This document shows, piece after piece, positions 6,866 through 15,308 of a DNA stretch of 35,702 nucleotides (positions are counted from its first letter, which is position 1; every line of letters begins with the position of its first letter). The stretch comes from UBA11612 sp963976395 (lineage in GTDB: Bacteria > Pseudomonadota > Alphaproteobacteria > Rhodospirillales > Rhodospirillaceae). A program made the translations under genes and the position numbers. The notes below the pieces were generated by a model. It was not told the DNA's origin, searched no databases, and saw nothing but the letters and a program-made list of their open reading frames with translations. The DNA lies in contig CAXBLG010000026.1 in the NCBI GenBank assembly GCA_963976395.1, forward strand, positions 1 through 35,702, in the 5' to 3' direction.

Positions 6866-7492
6866 CTACCTCGTAACGGCAACCCCGGCGGCGAACCCCA
6901 CTGCGGCAAGCCACCAATCGGCCTTGAGGCGCAGCCCGAAGCTGGGCTGAATCGATGAGCGGAGTGCGGCGATCTCGACCGACATGATCGTCGCGCTCTC
7001 CTCATGCTCCGCGATCACCAGGTGAAGACCGGCCACTAGCTCGTTCGCCATCGTGGCCCTCATCCGTTCAGAAGCAGTCAGCCCTCGCTCTACCTCTACG
7101 ACGCTCTCCAGTGCTGCGATCTGGGCCTCGTATCCTGCGACCACTTCGTCCAGTTCTGCGGCTTGGGCTGAGTCCAAGGATGCCCTCAAGGCCCCTGAGA
7201 GGGCCTCAGAGCGTCTTCGCGCCTCTTCGCGGGTACGAGTAAGCCTCTGCACCTCACGTTCCGCTGAGAGCCTCTGAGCGGCTGCAACTGAATCTGCTGC
7301 TTCAAGGGCTGCGGCCAAGGAGTCGGCGCGAACTGAGGCGGATTCTAGGACCAGTGCCTGTGCCTCCAGCCTGGATTCCGCATCGTCCGCGATCCCCCGG
7401 AAGTACGAAGCCTGTGTCGCGCCCCGGATACCAACCGCCAGCATCCCGATCACGGGTATGGCGATCCAGAACCAAGGTGGGATTCTCACCAT
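6866..7492 (-). CDS. coiled-coil membrane protein, probable spanin-like lysis protein
   Basis: A 208-aa protein with an excellent ribosome site (AAGGAGGT) and ATG at 7492. An N-terminal membrane segment (PPWFWIAIPVIGMLAVGI, about 5-22) is followed by a long Ala/Glu/Arg coiled coil (about 35-170). A second hydrophobic segment lies at the very end (WWLAAVGFAAGVAV). Rz-type inner-membrane spanins have the first two features. The extra C-terminal membrane segment is unusual and could let one protein link or fuse both membranes. It is last in the lysis cassette and overlaps the endolysin by 7 bases. No lipobox is seen, so it is not an outer-membrane lipoprotein spanin. Confidence 0.68.
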   Translation of the reverse strand: MVRIPPWFWIAIPVIGMLAVGIRGATQASYFRGIADDAESRLEAQALVLESASVRADSLAAALEAADSVAAAQRLSAEREVQRLTRTREEARRRSEALSGALRASLDSAQAAELDEVVAGYEAQIAALESVVEVERGLTASERMRATMANELVAGLHLVIAEHEESATIMSVEIAALRSSIQPSFGLRLKADWWLAAVGFAAGVAVTR

Positions 7493-7938
7493 CGTGCCGG
7501 TGACCTCCTTCCGATCATACCACGGATGTCGATATGGGTGAAAGTCTTGTATCGACCGATCCCGAACTGGTCACTGTCGGGGTGGCGTTCTAGGATGTCG
7601 GCTACCTCGTCGGGCGTGAAGCCGATCTTAACGACATCCGCTGCACCCCCGGTCAGGTGCATGGAGTTCGTCACTCCACCGATCCAAGCGTTGTACAGCG
7701 AATCGCGATACCAGGAGTTCACTAGCACGGGTGTGGGCCTGACCGCCGAGCGCAGGTCGCGCAGGACGTTGGCGAGCAATACGAAGTTGGGCAGCAGTTC
7801 TGGGTCAGGTGCTTGCAGCCGCACGGCAGGTGACGATGTCTTCCTTCCTACGTCAGCTACCTCTAGCGGGTGGAAGTTCGAGATCCCAGCAGCGTCTAGC
7901 GCAGCAGCGCACCCAACGACCCACTCATCTCTCGTCAT
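7486..7938 (-). CDS. M15-family peptidase, probable endolysin
   Basis: A 150-aa protein of the peptidase M15 (D-Ala-D-Ala carboxypeptidase-like) fold, which cuts peptide cross-links in the cell wall. Zinc ligands visible: H94 in NSMH, D101 in GGAAD, and H135 in FTHIDIRG. SWYRDSLYNAWIGG at about 75-88 is the conserved lead-in. The length is typical of the single-domain phage type; no wall-binding domain is present. I chose ATG 7938; a TTG at 7962 would extend it by eight residues with a weaker ribosome site. It lies between holin and spanin-like genes. A virion-borne role is less likely given this context. Confidence 0.87.
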   Translation of the reverse strand: MTRDEWVVGCAAALDAAGISNFHPLEVADVGRKTSSPAVRLQAPDPELLPNFVLLANVLRDLRSAVRPTPVLVNSWYRDSLYNAWIGGVTNSMHLTGGAADVVKIGFTPDEVADILERHPDSDQFGIGRYKTFTHIDIRGMIGRRSPARW

Positions 7939-8242
7939 CACGAAAGCCTGGAGAGCTATCAAGGACTCGCGGCCTCTTCGGCTCTCGCTTCAGGGCCGAA
8001 CCGATACCGCTCGCTATGCCCCCAACTTGTGGCCCGAAGTATTGGGCGATCCTGGGGCCAGCCGTCCAGCCAAGTAGGCCGGTGAAGATGGTCCCAAGCA
8101 ATGCGTAGGCAGCGTTGGGCACTTGAGCCCACAAAAGCGAGTCAGCTACGATGATCACGGCAGTGAACGCCAGGCAGGCAGTCAGTAACACTCTCGCGGC
8201 TGACAGCTTGCCTTTCTCGTCGGCTAGGATCTGGCGAATCAT
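7925..8242 (-). CDS. putative holin (two-TM small membrane protein)
   Basis: A 105-aa protein overlapping the previous stop as ATGA. It has two hydrophobic segments (about 18-39, VLLTACLAFTAVIIVAD; about 44-60, AYALLGTIFTGLLGW) and a charged basic tail (KREPKRPRVLD). The layout fits class II-like phage holins, which make the hole that releases the endolysin. It lies directly before the M15 gene. The sequence alone does not prove pore formation. Confidence 0.72.
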   Translation of the reverse strand: MIRQILADEKGKLSAARVLLTACLAFTAVIIVADSLLWAQVPNAAYALLGTIFTGLLGWTAGPRIAQYFGPQVGGIASGIGSALKREPKRPRVLDSSPGFRDDER

Positions 8243-10434
8243 TGCCGCTCGCCTCTTGGTCGGAGCAAGCCCCCAAGGGGCTCTGGTAACGTGCTGGCAG
8301 GGTTGAGTGCGCCCATGCCACTTAGTCCTGTCCCGAGTAGGCCAGCCTCCCCAAAATCGCCCACTAACTTCATGGCCTTCGGGAAGAAGCCGGAGGCAAC
8401 AGCCTCCACCGCCGCCGGAACATCTCTAGCGAACTGCTTTTCAAATTCCGCGAATGCCGCCTGGGGATTGGGAGCCCTGTCGAAGAATACGCGCAGCCAT
8501 GCCCGGCCTCCCGGTGTCTCCATCATGTCTTGGAGTTTTTTGACAACTGCCGTCCTGTCAGTGGTCTGGAGTGGCGCGATAATGGTCCGATGGAAGAGGC
8601 CGTCTAGGAACTGTGCGGCGACTTCCTTTTGGTGTGCCAAGTCACCACCCGTCCCCTTCACGATGTCCATTACTTCATCAACAGATCCCCTCAACTCGTC
8701 TACTGATTTCCCAAGACTTAGACTTGTCTTCGGGCCACTAGAAAATGAGATCGAAGCATTCGGCACACCCGCGCCCAAGTTGAAGCCCCCGGCTAATTGT
8801 GACGATTGCTTAAAGATTGCGTCGGCGTCTGCCAGCCTTGGGAACATACTTTCCATGATGTCGTCAAGCCCCGACAAAAGCTCGTCTGAGCCTTGAGCCT
8901 CGTTTCTGCCCCTTGTGAGGTTTCTCAGTGAAGACCGAAGTGCTTGCATCCCCTTTATCGTCGGGTTGAGTCCTGCATCCACCTCGGAACTCAACAATTC
9001 TACGACCTGCACCAGGGCATCCTTGTCTGCTTTGGTCTTAACTAGCTTGCCCGTGAGTACGCGGTTTAGGCCCTGGTCCTGCAAAACAGCTACAAGATCA
9101 CGGGCGTTAGCTCTAGCCACATCGACAACCGCCTCTTCAGCTACATGGCCCGCATTTACAGCCGCTGAAGTCCTCCATCCATCCAGCTTTGTCAGTGTCC
9201 CTCCAATCTCTTCCGACTGTCGCGAGTATAAGTCGTCTAACGGGCCGTAGACAGCTTTCCTGTCTATCTCCAAAGCCTTCTCAAGTCCCTCTGATTGGAG
9301 TTTCGCCCTATTAATTACCGCGCCAGCCTCGCCAGCCACATCAGTCGCGCCACCTTGTGCGCCTCTCGTTGGCAGTAGCGATCCAGCCGATTCTGGTAGT
9401 GGACCTGGGCGGGACGCGTTTGGGATCGCAACAGTTCTAGGCTCTGGTATAACACCTCGTCCGGTCTGCTCAACGAGCATCTCTCCTGTCGCCTGACCTT
9501 GGGGGCGACGGGCCAAGTCGCCACTTCGGATAGGGCTACGCAACTGACTCACGGGGCTGCGCAACTGATCCACGGGGCTACGCAACCTACCCCTCGTATC
9601 CTTTAGGGTATTTAACAGCCCCGGCGCTCGCGATGGGCCAACGGGGGCTGGACCTATCGGTGATCGCAGACTAACTGGCGATCGCAGACTAACCGGCGAT
9701 TGGAACGTGGCGGGAGCGCCCCGCCTAGCAGCTTGTCCCCCGGTAGCAGCACCGAACGCCTTTGCTGCGGGAGCGGCTGCTGTAAAAGCACCACCCGTAA
9801 GCGCAGATAGGGGTTGCATTAGATTGGAACCTTCGCCCCCCAACGCGCTAGGTGTCGCTTCGGCCATCCGGTCCCCTGGATCTGCCTCACCAGCCATCCG
9901 TGCGGTTGCTCCAGCGGTGCCGAGTAACCCACCTTGTAAACCTCTACGATACCTGTTGGCGCTAGTTAGTCCCCTAAATCCAAGTCTCCCGGTTCGGGCT
10001 GCGGCGACAGTTCCAAGACCCGGCACCAACATACCTCCCACCGCTTCGGAGAGCCCAGCTTGTACCGGATGCTCGCGTCGGAACCGCTCTACTCCAGCCT
10101 GTGAGCGTTGCTGTCCCTCACTATAGGCTTCACCCGGTGTAACACCACCTGGGGCTAATGCCTTGACGCCCTCCCAAATACCAATTCCTTCATCTGCTAA
10201 ACCGAACGTAGCGCCTTGCGCTGCTCCACGGAGTAGCCCGCCTTCCCCACCTTCGTCGAGGTTGGCCCTCCTGACTTCCCCGAGCGTTCTAAGGTTCGTT
10301 ATGCCCTGATTGGCGAGTTCGCCCAAGACCCAGGCTTCTACCGCGTCCTTGTCTTTGCCCTCGGCTAAAGCCTGATCGACGGCAGTGAGTAGCTCATCAA
10401 GATCACCGGGTGAGAATTTATCGTCATCTGCCAT
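8239..10434 (-). CDS. large low-complexity protein, probable internal virion / ejection protein
   Basis: A 731-aa protein; its ATG shares bases with the previous stop (TAATG). The N-terminus is acidic. Residues about 65-230 are Gly/Ala-rich with several weakly hydrophobic stretches (for example GGLLGTAGATARMAG). Residues about 245-310 contain repeated LRSPV/LRSPI units, and the C-terminal half is long and helical. Podoviruses carry such proteins inside the capsid and eject them to form a channel through the cell envelope. The family is not named here. It lies after two similar large proteins and before the lysis genes. Confidence 0.72.
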   Translation of the reverse strand: MADDDKFSPGDLDELLTAVDQALAEGKDKDAVEAWVLGELANQGITNLRTLGEVRRANLDEGGEGGLLRGAAQGATFGLADEGIGIWEGVKALAPGGVTPGEAYSEGQQRSQAGVERFRREHPVQAGLSEAVGGMLVPGLGTVAAARTGRLGFRGLTSANRYRRGLQGGLLGTAGATARMAGEADPGDRMAEATPSALGGEGSNLMQPLSALTGGAFTAAAPAAKAFGAATGGQAARRGAPATFQSPVSLRSPVSLRSPIGPAPVGPSRAPGLLNTLKDTRGRLRSPVDQLRSPVSQLRSPIRSGDLARRPQGQATGEMLVEQTGRGVIPEPRTVAIPNASRPGPLPESAGSLLPTRGAQGGATDVAGEAGAVINRAKLQSEGLEKALEIDRKAVYGPLDDLYSRQSEEIGGTLTKLDGWRTSAAVNAGHVAEEAVVDVARANARDLVAVLQDQGLNRVLTGKLVKTKADKDALVQVVELLSSEVDAGLNPTIKGMQALRSSLRNLTRGRNEAQGSDELLSGLDDIMESMFPRLADADAIFKQSSQLAGGFNLGAGVPNASISFSSGPKTSLSLGKSVDELRGSVDEVMDIVKGTGGDLAHQKEVAAQFLDGLFHRTIIAPLQTTDRTAVVKKLQDMMETPGGRAWLRVFFDRAPNPQAAFAEFEKQFARDVPAAVEAVASGFFPKAMKLVGDFGEAGLLGTGLSGMGALNPASTLPEPLGGLLRPRGERQ
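9531..9593 (-). repeat. three 21-bp tandem units (LRSPV heptads)
   Basis: Units 9531-9551, 9552-9572 and 9573-9593 share the core GGGGCT-CGCAAC with minor changes. They encode successive LRSPV/LRSPI heptapeptides in the 731-aa protein. A separate pair of 18-bp units for the same peptide lies at 9661-9696, so the motif has been multiplied with two different unit lengths. Confidence 0.88.
9661..9696 (-). repeat. two 18-bp tandem units (SPVSLR)
   Basis: Units 9661-9678 and 9679-9696 differ at two bases and are followed by a partial third. They encode SPVSLR repeats in the 731-aa probable ejection protein. The unit is a hexapeptide here but a heptapeptide in the neighbouring array. Confidence 0.88.
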
Positions 10435-12557
10435 TATTGCCCTCCAATAGAGTCTGTAGCGGAAGGAATGCTATCGAGGGCCCCATAATTAAAGCTGAGA
10501 GGACCGCTAGGGGTGACGGGGGCACCACTACCCGCACCACCACCCGCACCACCACCTCCAGCCTGCATCTCGCGCAACTGGGCCGAGGTGAACGTATTGG
10601 TTTCTCCGACTTTATCCTCCAAAATGGCTAGATAATAATTCATCGCCATAGCACCAGTTTCATCTTCCCTTCCGAATTGACTAAACAAATGGTTCATTTC
10701 CGCGTCAGGGTCGATTCCTAGGAATTCGCGAGCCTTCCTCACTTCAGCGTCGGTGATGCCCTCTCCTCCCATAGCAGCGGTCAGCACATCACGCTTGCGC
10801 CTTTTCTTTTGGATATTCTCTACGCTATCACCCGTCATAGGCAACAATGCATTGTAATAGCGCATCGCTTCTTGGTTCGTCATCTGTGCGCCAGACAAGA
10901 ACCGGACTGTCGGATTGATGAAATTAAGGGCTTCCGTGTATGCCTGAAGCAGTTCAGTTGGGATCTTAGTTCTAACTATCGAATTAAAGAGCTTCTTACC
11001 AATGCCGACTGTCTCACTGCCAGCGTTTGATATCACATCGCCCAAGAACGATTGCCAGAATCGCCAGTCACCAACCTCACCCTTCCTCCAATCAATCGCG
11101 TTCCCCTCTTCATCCCAGTCGATTGGGACGGCTCCTGCCATCTCGAAATCTAAGTCAACTCGCTCGCCAGTATCTTGGTCGATCACGAAACTCCTGTTGG
11201 CATCCCTAGCGGCAAACGCCATTTTGCCACTCATGTCCCTTTTGCCCGCTTCGTCCTCTCCCTCTTCCCTAAGCCTTCTTTCCTCGGCTGGATCGACCTC
11301 ATAACCACCGACTCGCCATGCGGCCATTTGGGCCTCGTCTGCGCTCATACCTTGAACGAGATTCTCGTCGCGGATGTCCCTATCGATATGCTCAAAGACC
11401 TGCGTAACCTCGCCGTTGGGCTGAGTTACCTCACGCATACGTCCCTCGGTTGGTTCCCCATCGGGGCCGCGAAACTTAATCCGGCTGTAATTCGTGAAGT
11501 CGGTAGTCGGTCCCGCTTCGGGACCTGCGATAGTCAAACGCGCCGCTTCAATAAGCCCCCTGCCAAGTGAACTATCGCCACTAGCGAAAGCTACGTTTGC
11601 TGCGCTTTGGTAACCCAAAATCCTCTGTTCGGGGGTCGTGGTTTCGTCCCACCCACTCGTTATCTCTTGTATCTTACCGTTGACCCTTTTCTGTGCAGCG
11701 CGATCCTCGTCTTCTTGTCCCCGAATACGATCAGCCTCCTGTTGCTGTCGCTCAATCGCCTGACGCCGTTGTTCGGCTTGCGTTGCCTCACCGTAGGCTC
11801 CGATTCCCGCTTGTAATCCAGCACCCACTGACTCAAGTGCATTGCCGTAGACTTTACCCTGCGCGTCCCGCCCACTCATCATGGCGGCACCAGCAGACAT
11901 TAGGGCTTGTGATGTGGTCGGGCGCGTGAAGAAGCTGCCGACCTTACTCATGAAGCCCTGCGGATCATCGGGAACCTCTGTGGACTCGGATTCTGCCACG
12001 GGTTCTATGTCTGCTTCGGTCTGTTCACCTACGAGGGTTGGCCTTTGAGCAGGAGATTGATAACTGGGAAGACTTCCATCGCGCATAGGGTCGCCCATCT
12101 GCCCATAAGCGCCCTCTGCAAAACTCATCGCTTGGTCTTGGTCGCTTCCGTTGGGTGGCCCCATGCTTGGAAAGTAGTCAGGCATGGCTATGCCGGTGTT
12201 ACGCAACCCTAGCTGTGGCATGGCTATGCCGGTGTTAGATGGATTCAGCCGTGGATCTGGCATGGCTATACCTGTCGGCACAGGGGGGGCTGGGGCCGCT
12301 TGCGAGGCACCGGACCTTGAGATGAAGTTGCCTCCGACTCTCGCGATGTCTGAGCTTGGCCCCTCGCCCATAAGGGACGCGATGGCTGATCCCGATCCCG
12401 TAGGGGGCTGATAGCCACCAACACCGGGTAAGAGCCCGCCTCGCGTACCTCTTGCCATCCCGAGCATTCCGAGACGTTCGCCACCAGCTAGTCGGCCAAG
12501 CATCCTTCTCTGGAATGCCGATTGGCTCTCACCCGGATAAGGTGTGTATTCTGGCAT
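10434..12557 (-). CDS. large probable internal virion protein
   Basis: A 707-aa protein with a ribosome site AGGTGAG before ATG 12557. The N-terminus (PYPGESQSAFQRRMLGRL) is followed by a Gly/Pro-rich region with three TGIAMP repeats (about 95-130). The middle is a Gln/Glu/Arg helix (about 240-300), and the rest is mixed. The very end is a Gly-rich linker (GGGGAGGGAGSG) and a short tail. No enzyme motif is seen. It fits the set of long ejection proteins of podoviruses by size, composition and place between the 696-aa and 731-aa proteins. The specific family is not recognised. Confidence 0.7.
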   Translation of the reverse strand: MPEYTPYPGESQSAFQRRMLGRLAGGERLGMLGMARGTRGGLLPGVGGYQPPTGSGSAIASLMGEGPSSDIARVGGNFISRSGASQAAPAPPVPTGIAMPDPRLNPSNTGIAMPQLGLRNTGIAMPDYFPSMGPPNGSDQDQAMSFAEGAYGQMGDPMRDGSLPSYQSPAQRPTLVGEQTEADIEPVAESESTEVPDDPQGFMSKVGSFFTRPTTSQALMSAGAAMMSGRDAQGKVYGNALESVGAGLQAGIGAYGEATQAEQRRQAIERQQQEADRIRGQEDEDRAAQKRVNGKIQEITSGWDETTTPEQRILGYQSAANVAFASGDSSLGRGLIEAARLTIAGPEAGPTTDFTNYSRIKFRGPDGEPTEGRMREVTQPNGEVTQVFEHIDRDIRDENLVQGMSADEAQMAAWRVGGYEVDPAEERRLREEGEDEAGKRDMSGKMAFAARDANRSFVIDQDTGERVDLDFEMAGAVPIDWDEEGNAIDWRKGEVGDWRFWQSFLGDVISNAGSETVGIGKKLFNSIVRTKIPTELLQAYTEALNFINPTVRFLSGAQMTNQEAMRYYNALLPMTGDSVENIQKKRRKRDVLTAAMGGEGITDAEVRKAREFLGIDPDAEMNHLFSQFGREDETGAMAMNYYLAILEDKVGETNTFTSAQLREMQAGGGGAGGGAGSGAPVTPSGPLSFNYGALDSIPSATDSIGGQ
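12181..12280 (-). repeat. three spaced copies encoding TGIAMP
   Basis: A 21-base unit (GGCATGGCTATGCCGGTGTT plus A) is exact at 12181-12201 and 12218-12238. A diverged copy starts at 12260. On the minus strand they encode TGIAMP/NTGIAMP repeats spaced 12 to 14 residues apart in the 707-aa protein. Confidence 0.85.
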
Positions 12558-12584
12558 TTTATCTCACCTTCAAGGATCTAATTG

Positions 12585-14675
12585 TCATGGACCTTCCGAG
12601 CCCGTCGTCGAGCCTCTCGTCGAGCCCCTCGCCCCCCAAGCACCGAGCCCTGCACCGGCTAGGCTGGTTCCTGCGCCGAGAAGCTGGCCGAATAGGTCTG
12701 GGGCTCGCTCGTACTGCTGCTGTGCGCCACCAGGCATGAAGCCCTGCATCAATGCCAATGATTGCGCCCCACCCTGCTGTCCACGCAGCCACTGCTCGTA
12801 GTCGAATGCCTGTTGCATTCTTCGGATTTGATCTTGTTCGCCACCCATCTGTCGTAGCTGACCTGCCCCTGCGAATGTCGCGTCCTGCGTCATGCCACCG
12901 ATGTCGGCCAACTGCTGGGCCGCAGCTAACTGCTGCTGCCTGAACTGAGCGTTGGCGTCATATGTCATGCCTGCGGCCTGAAGGTCTGCCGACTGATTGC
13001 GAGTCGCCGCCTCTAACCGCATTCGCGCATTTTCCATCTGGCGTTGGGAGTCCAGAACTGCCTGACGATCATTGCGCTGTATAGCTGCTTGTTGGTTCTG
13101 TTCGGCAACGCGCATCTCATTCTGTGCATTCTGTAGTCCCACCTGCGTACCCAACTGCTGCTCCTGCTTGTATATGTCAGAGTCAAGCGCCTGAGTCTGC
13201 ATCGCAGCCTGTGTGGCGAGTCGTTGCCTCTCTCGCTCGAAGTCTGCGTCGAGGCCCTGTGTTGCCAGTTGGCCCTCCAGGTCCAGTTGCTGGGTCTGAA
13301 GATCGGACTGAAGCCCGAGTTCTGCGTTGCGAATGTCGCCAGCCTGCGCCAACTGCTGAGTCTGCATATCTCGCTGCAACTTCAACTGCTGTCCTTGCAT
13401 CGCGGCTTGTTGCGCCCTGGCCGCGTTGGATTCTGCCCGCTGCGCCTGTAGCGCCTGACCGGCGAGGCCCGACTCCATTCCCAAATTCTGACTCTGGAGG
13501 CCAGCCTGTTGGCGACGGCCAGCGTCGGCTTCCATCATCTGAGCGGCACGGTCGAACCCTGCCCCTCTGATCTGGGCAATATTTCGTTCCTGGTCCCCGA
13601 TCAAGCCAGATTCCTTGACGGTGCCTCTCGCGCCGAACGCTCCTACCTGTGCCTGGCGCGACTTCTCAGCGTTTAGGGCTTCGTTGTAGTCCTGTTTCGC
13701 CTGGGCAATCTGAGCATCAACCCCAGCCGTGTTCATGTAATCTTGTATGCTCCTAGTGCCTCCAAAAATCTGCTCACCCCCAAAGGCATTAGCGGACAAT
13801 GGATCAATGGCCGTGCTTGATACGGAAGGGTCAAACGCATCAAGGTTGGTGGCCGACAACTGTCGCTCGGTTAACTCGCCAGGCGTCACGCCAAGTGGGC
13901 CACCGATAGTGTCTGGGCTTACGCTGCGAGCGGACACACCTGCCGGTGGGACGCCCCCCCTGGCCGCGTTCATCGTGTCATATGCGTAGCTGCGGTCCAG
14001 ACCTCCACCTCGGAGTGCTGACGCGGACCCTGTAGACTGCCCTATCGGCGTTGATCCGCGCACCGAAGTTGGAGCAATGCTGCTCGCGTTGATTCTTTGT
14101 GGCCCTGCGGGGTTCGGGGATCTTTCCCTAAGCATATTCCGAGTGGCTAGTGCCGCATCTTGCATCTCACCTATGCCGACACCTGAAGACCCATAACCAC
14201 TAGGACCTCCAGAACCCGACGTTAAGAGCCCCATCGAGCCACCATAGGTGTCGTATGCGCCTTTTTTGCTAAACTCGTCTCCAGGGCCAGAACCAAATTC
14301 CCCTTCAATACGCCGACGCTCTGCTGCTTCTCTTGCTCTCGCTTCTGCTGCCGCTGCCGCCGCCGCTTCTTGGCTCGCAGCGATGGTCGCGTCAGCCGCA
14401 AGGGCGGCACCTTCCGGGCGCGTGTAATCAGTGAACCCAAGATTCTTCGCGTATTCGCCGCGACCCAATATTGAATCGGTCAGATATTGCTGGCCCGCTT
14501 TGGACATCGCGCCCATTCCAGGCAAATCGGAGCCAACCCCGTAAGCACTTGAATAGGGGTTCGTCTCAGCTAATCGGCTAGCCTTGGCATAAAGATTGGC
14601 TTCCCGCTGCTGGGTCGCCGGGTCCATCTTCTGTTCGCCCACAATGCGTAGGTCGCCGCTTTCACTCTGTCCCAT
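12585..14675 (-). CDS. Gln/Ala-rich coiled-coil protein, probable internal virion protein
   Basis: A 696-aa protein starting at ATG 14675, one base after the previous stop. It has an Ala/Glu-rich helix at about 90-125 (AAAAAAAEARAREAAERRR) and a Gly/Ser-rich middle. From about 320 to 630 it is a long Gln-rich helical region (repeated QTQQL, QTQAL and LATQ patterns). A hydrophobic Gly/Ala stretch near the end (LFGQLLGAGTSLAGAGLGAW) could enter membrane. These are features of podovirus ejection proteins that leave the capsid with the DNA. It follows a GNAT-like gene, as in the T7 internal-virion region, but there is no clear sequence match to T7 proteins. Confidence 0.72.
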   Translation of the reverse strand: MGQSESGDLRIVGEQKMDPATQQREANLYAKASRLAETNPYSSAYGVGSDLPGMGAMSKAGQQYLTDSILGRGEYAKNLGFTDYTRPEGAALAADATIAASQEAAAAAAAEARAREAAERRRIEGEFGSGPGDEFSKKGAYDTYGGSMGLLTSGSGGPSGYGSSGVGIGEMQDAALATRNMLRERSPNPAGPQRINASSIAPTSVRGSTPIGQSTGSASALRGGGLDRSYAYDTMNAARGGVPPAGVSARSVSPDTIGGPLGVTPGELTERQLSATNLDAFDPSVSSTAIDPLSANAFGGEQIFGGTRSIQDYMNTAGVDAQIAQAKQDYNEALNAEKSRQAQVGAFGARGTVKESGLIGDQERNIAQIRGAGFDRAAQMMEADAGRRQQAGLQSQNLGMESGLAGQALQAQRAESNAARAQQAAMQGQQLKLQRDMQTQQLAQAGDIRNAELGLQSDLQTQQLDLEGQLATQGLDADFERERQRLATQAAMQTQALDSDIYKQEQQLGTQVGLQNAQNEMRVAEQNQQAAIQRNDRQAVLDSQRQMENARMRLEAATRNQSADLQAAGMTYDANAQFRQQQLAAAQQLADIGGMTQDATFAGAGQLRQMGGEQDQIRRMQQAFDYEQWLRGQQGGAQSLALMQGFMPGGAQQQYERAPDLFGQLLGAGTSLAGAGLGAWGARGSTRGSTTGSEGP

Positions 14676-14676
14676 C

Positions 14677-15069
14677 TCAGACTCCTAGCTCTTTTATGAG
14701 CTTCACGCGCTTGTGTTCGTAACCGTATGGCTTCAAGACCTTCTCCCAACCTTTCCGTCCCGACACCTCGATGCCGTCGCATTCATGCTTTTCCGCATGG
14801 TATTCTGCGGCTTCCATGACGGCTTCTAGGTTTGCATCCATCTCACCACCAGCAAGCCAAATACACAGCGTCCGTCTCTGTGGATATAACTGAACCTTAA
14901 AGACCGAGGCACCATTCTTGAACGGGTAAAAGATGGCGTGATCGTCTTCGATTTGCTTCAAAACGTCATCTACCGTGTACTCGTTTCCGCTTAGTTCCAA
15001 TGCGTTCGCAAGGAAGGGCGTACTGCGCTCCCAAGCCTCCGCGAATCCAGGCTGTTCAGTTGAGTTCAT
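14677..15069 (-). CDS. GNAT-fold-like phage protein
   Basis: A 130-aa protein; ATGA overlap with the preceding gene. It contains FKVQLYPQRRTLCIWLAGG (about 62-80), then a long helix and GIEVSGRKGWEKVLKPYGYE (about 98-117). This order resembles the acetyltransferase-fold phage proteins found next to internal virion genes, such as the T7 gp13 group. The acetyl-CoA loop (Q/R-x2-G-x-G/A) is not evident, so enzyme activity is doubtful. It may instead assist assembly of the ejection proteins encoded directly downstream. Confidence 0.65.
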   Translation of the reverse strand: MNSTEQPGFAEAWERSTPFLANALELSGNEYTVDDVLKQIEDDHAIFYPFKNGASVFKVQLYPQRRTLCIWLAGGEMDANLEAVMEAAEYHAEKHECDGIEVSGRKGWEKVLKPYGYEHKRVKLIKELGV

Positions 15070-15308
15070 ACCGCTGTCGTCCCTAGTACGCCCGCATTGG
15101 TCACCGTAACACTGTAACGAGTACCGTTCGCGCTTACGAGGATGAGGCGTTCGCCGTTCGCCAGATCAACGTCCTGGAAGTGCTTGAAGTTGCTCTGGTC
15201 GGCTTCTTCCATAATCGTATTCTTGAATATCTCAGAGCGGCGGTCGTATTCTGGCCGAGGCTCTGGAAGTTTGAGTAGTCTCGCACCCGCTGAACCGGAG
15301 GGAGTCAT
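15066..15308 (-). CDS. small hypothetical structural-module protein
   Basis: An 80-aa protein; both ends overlap neighbours as ATGA. The first half is charged and polar (EPRPEYDRRSEIFKNTIMEE). The second half is beta-like (ERLILVSANGTRYSVTVTNAG). The family is not recognised. Position between the probable nozzle and the GNAT-like gene suggests a head or tail completion role. Confidence 0.72.
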   Translation of the reverse strand: MTPSGSAGARLLKLPEPRPEYDRRSEIFKNTIMEEADQSNFKHFQDVDLANGERLILVSANGTRYSVTVTNAGVLGTTAV

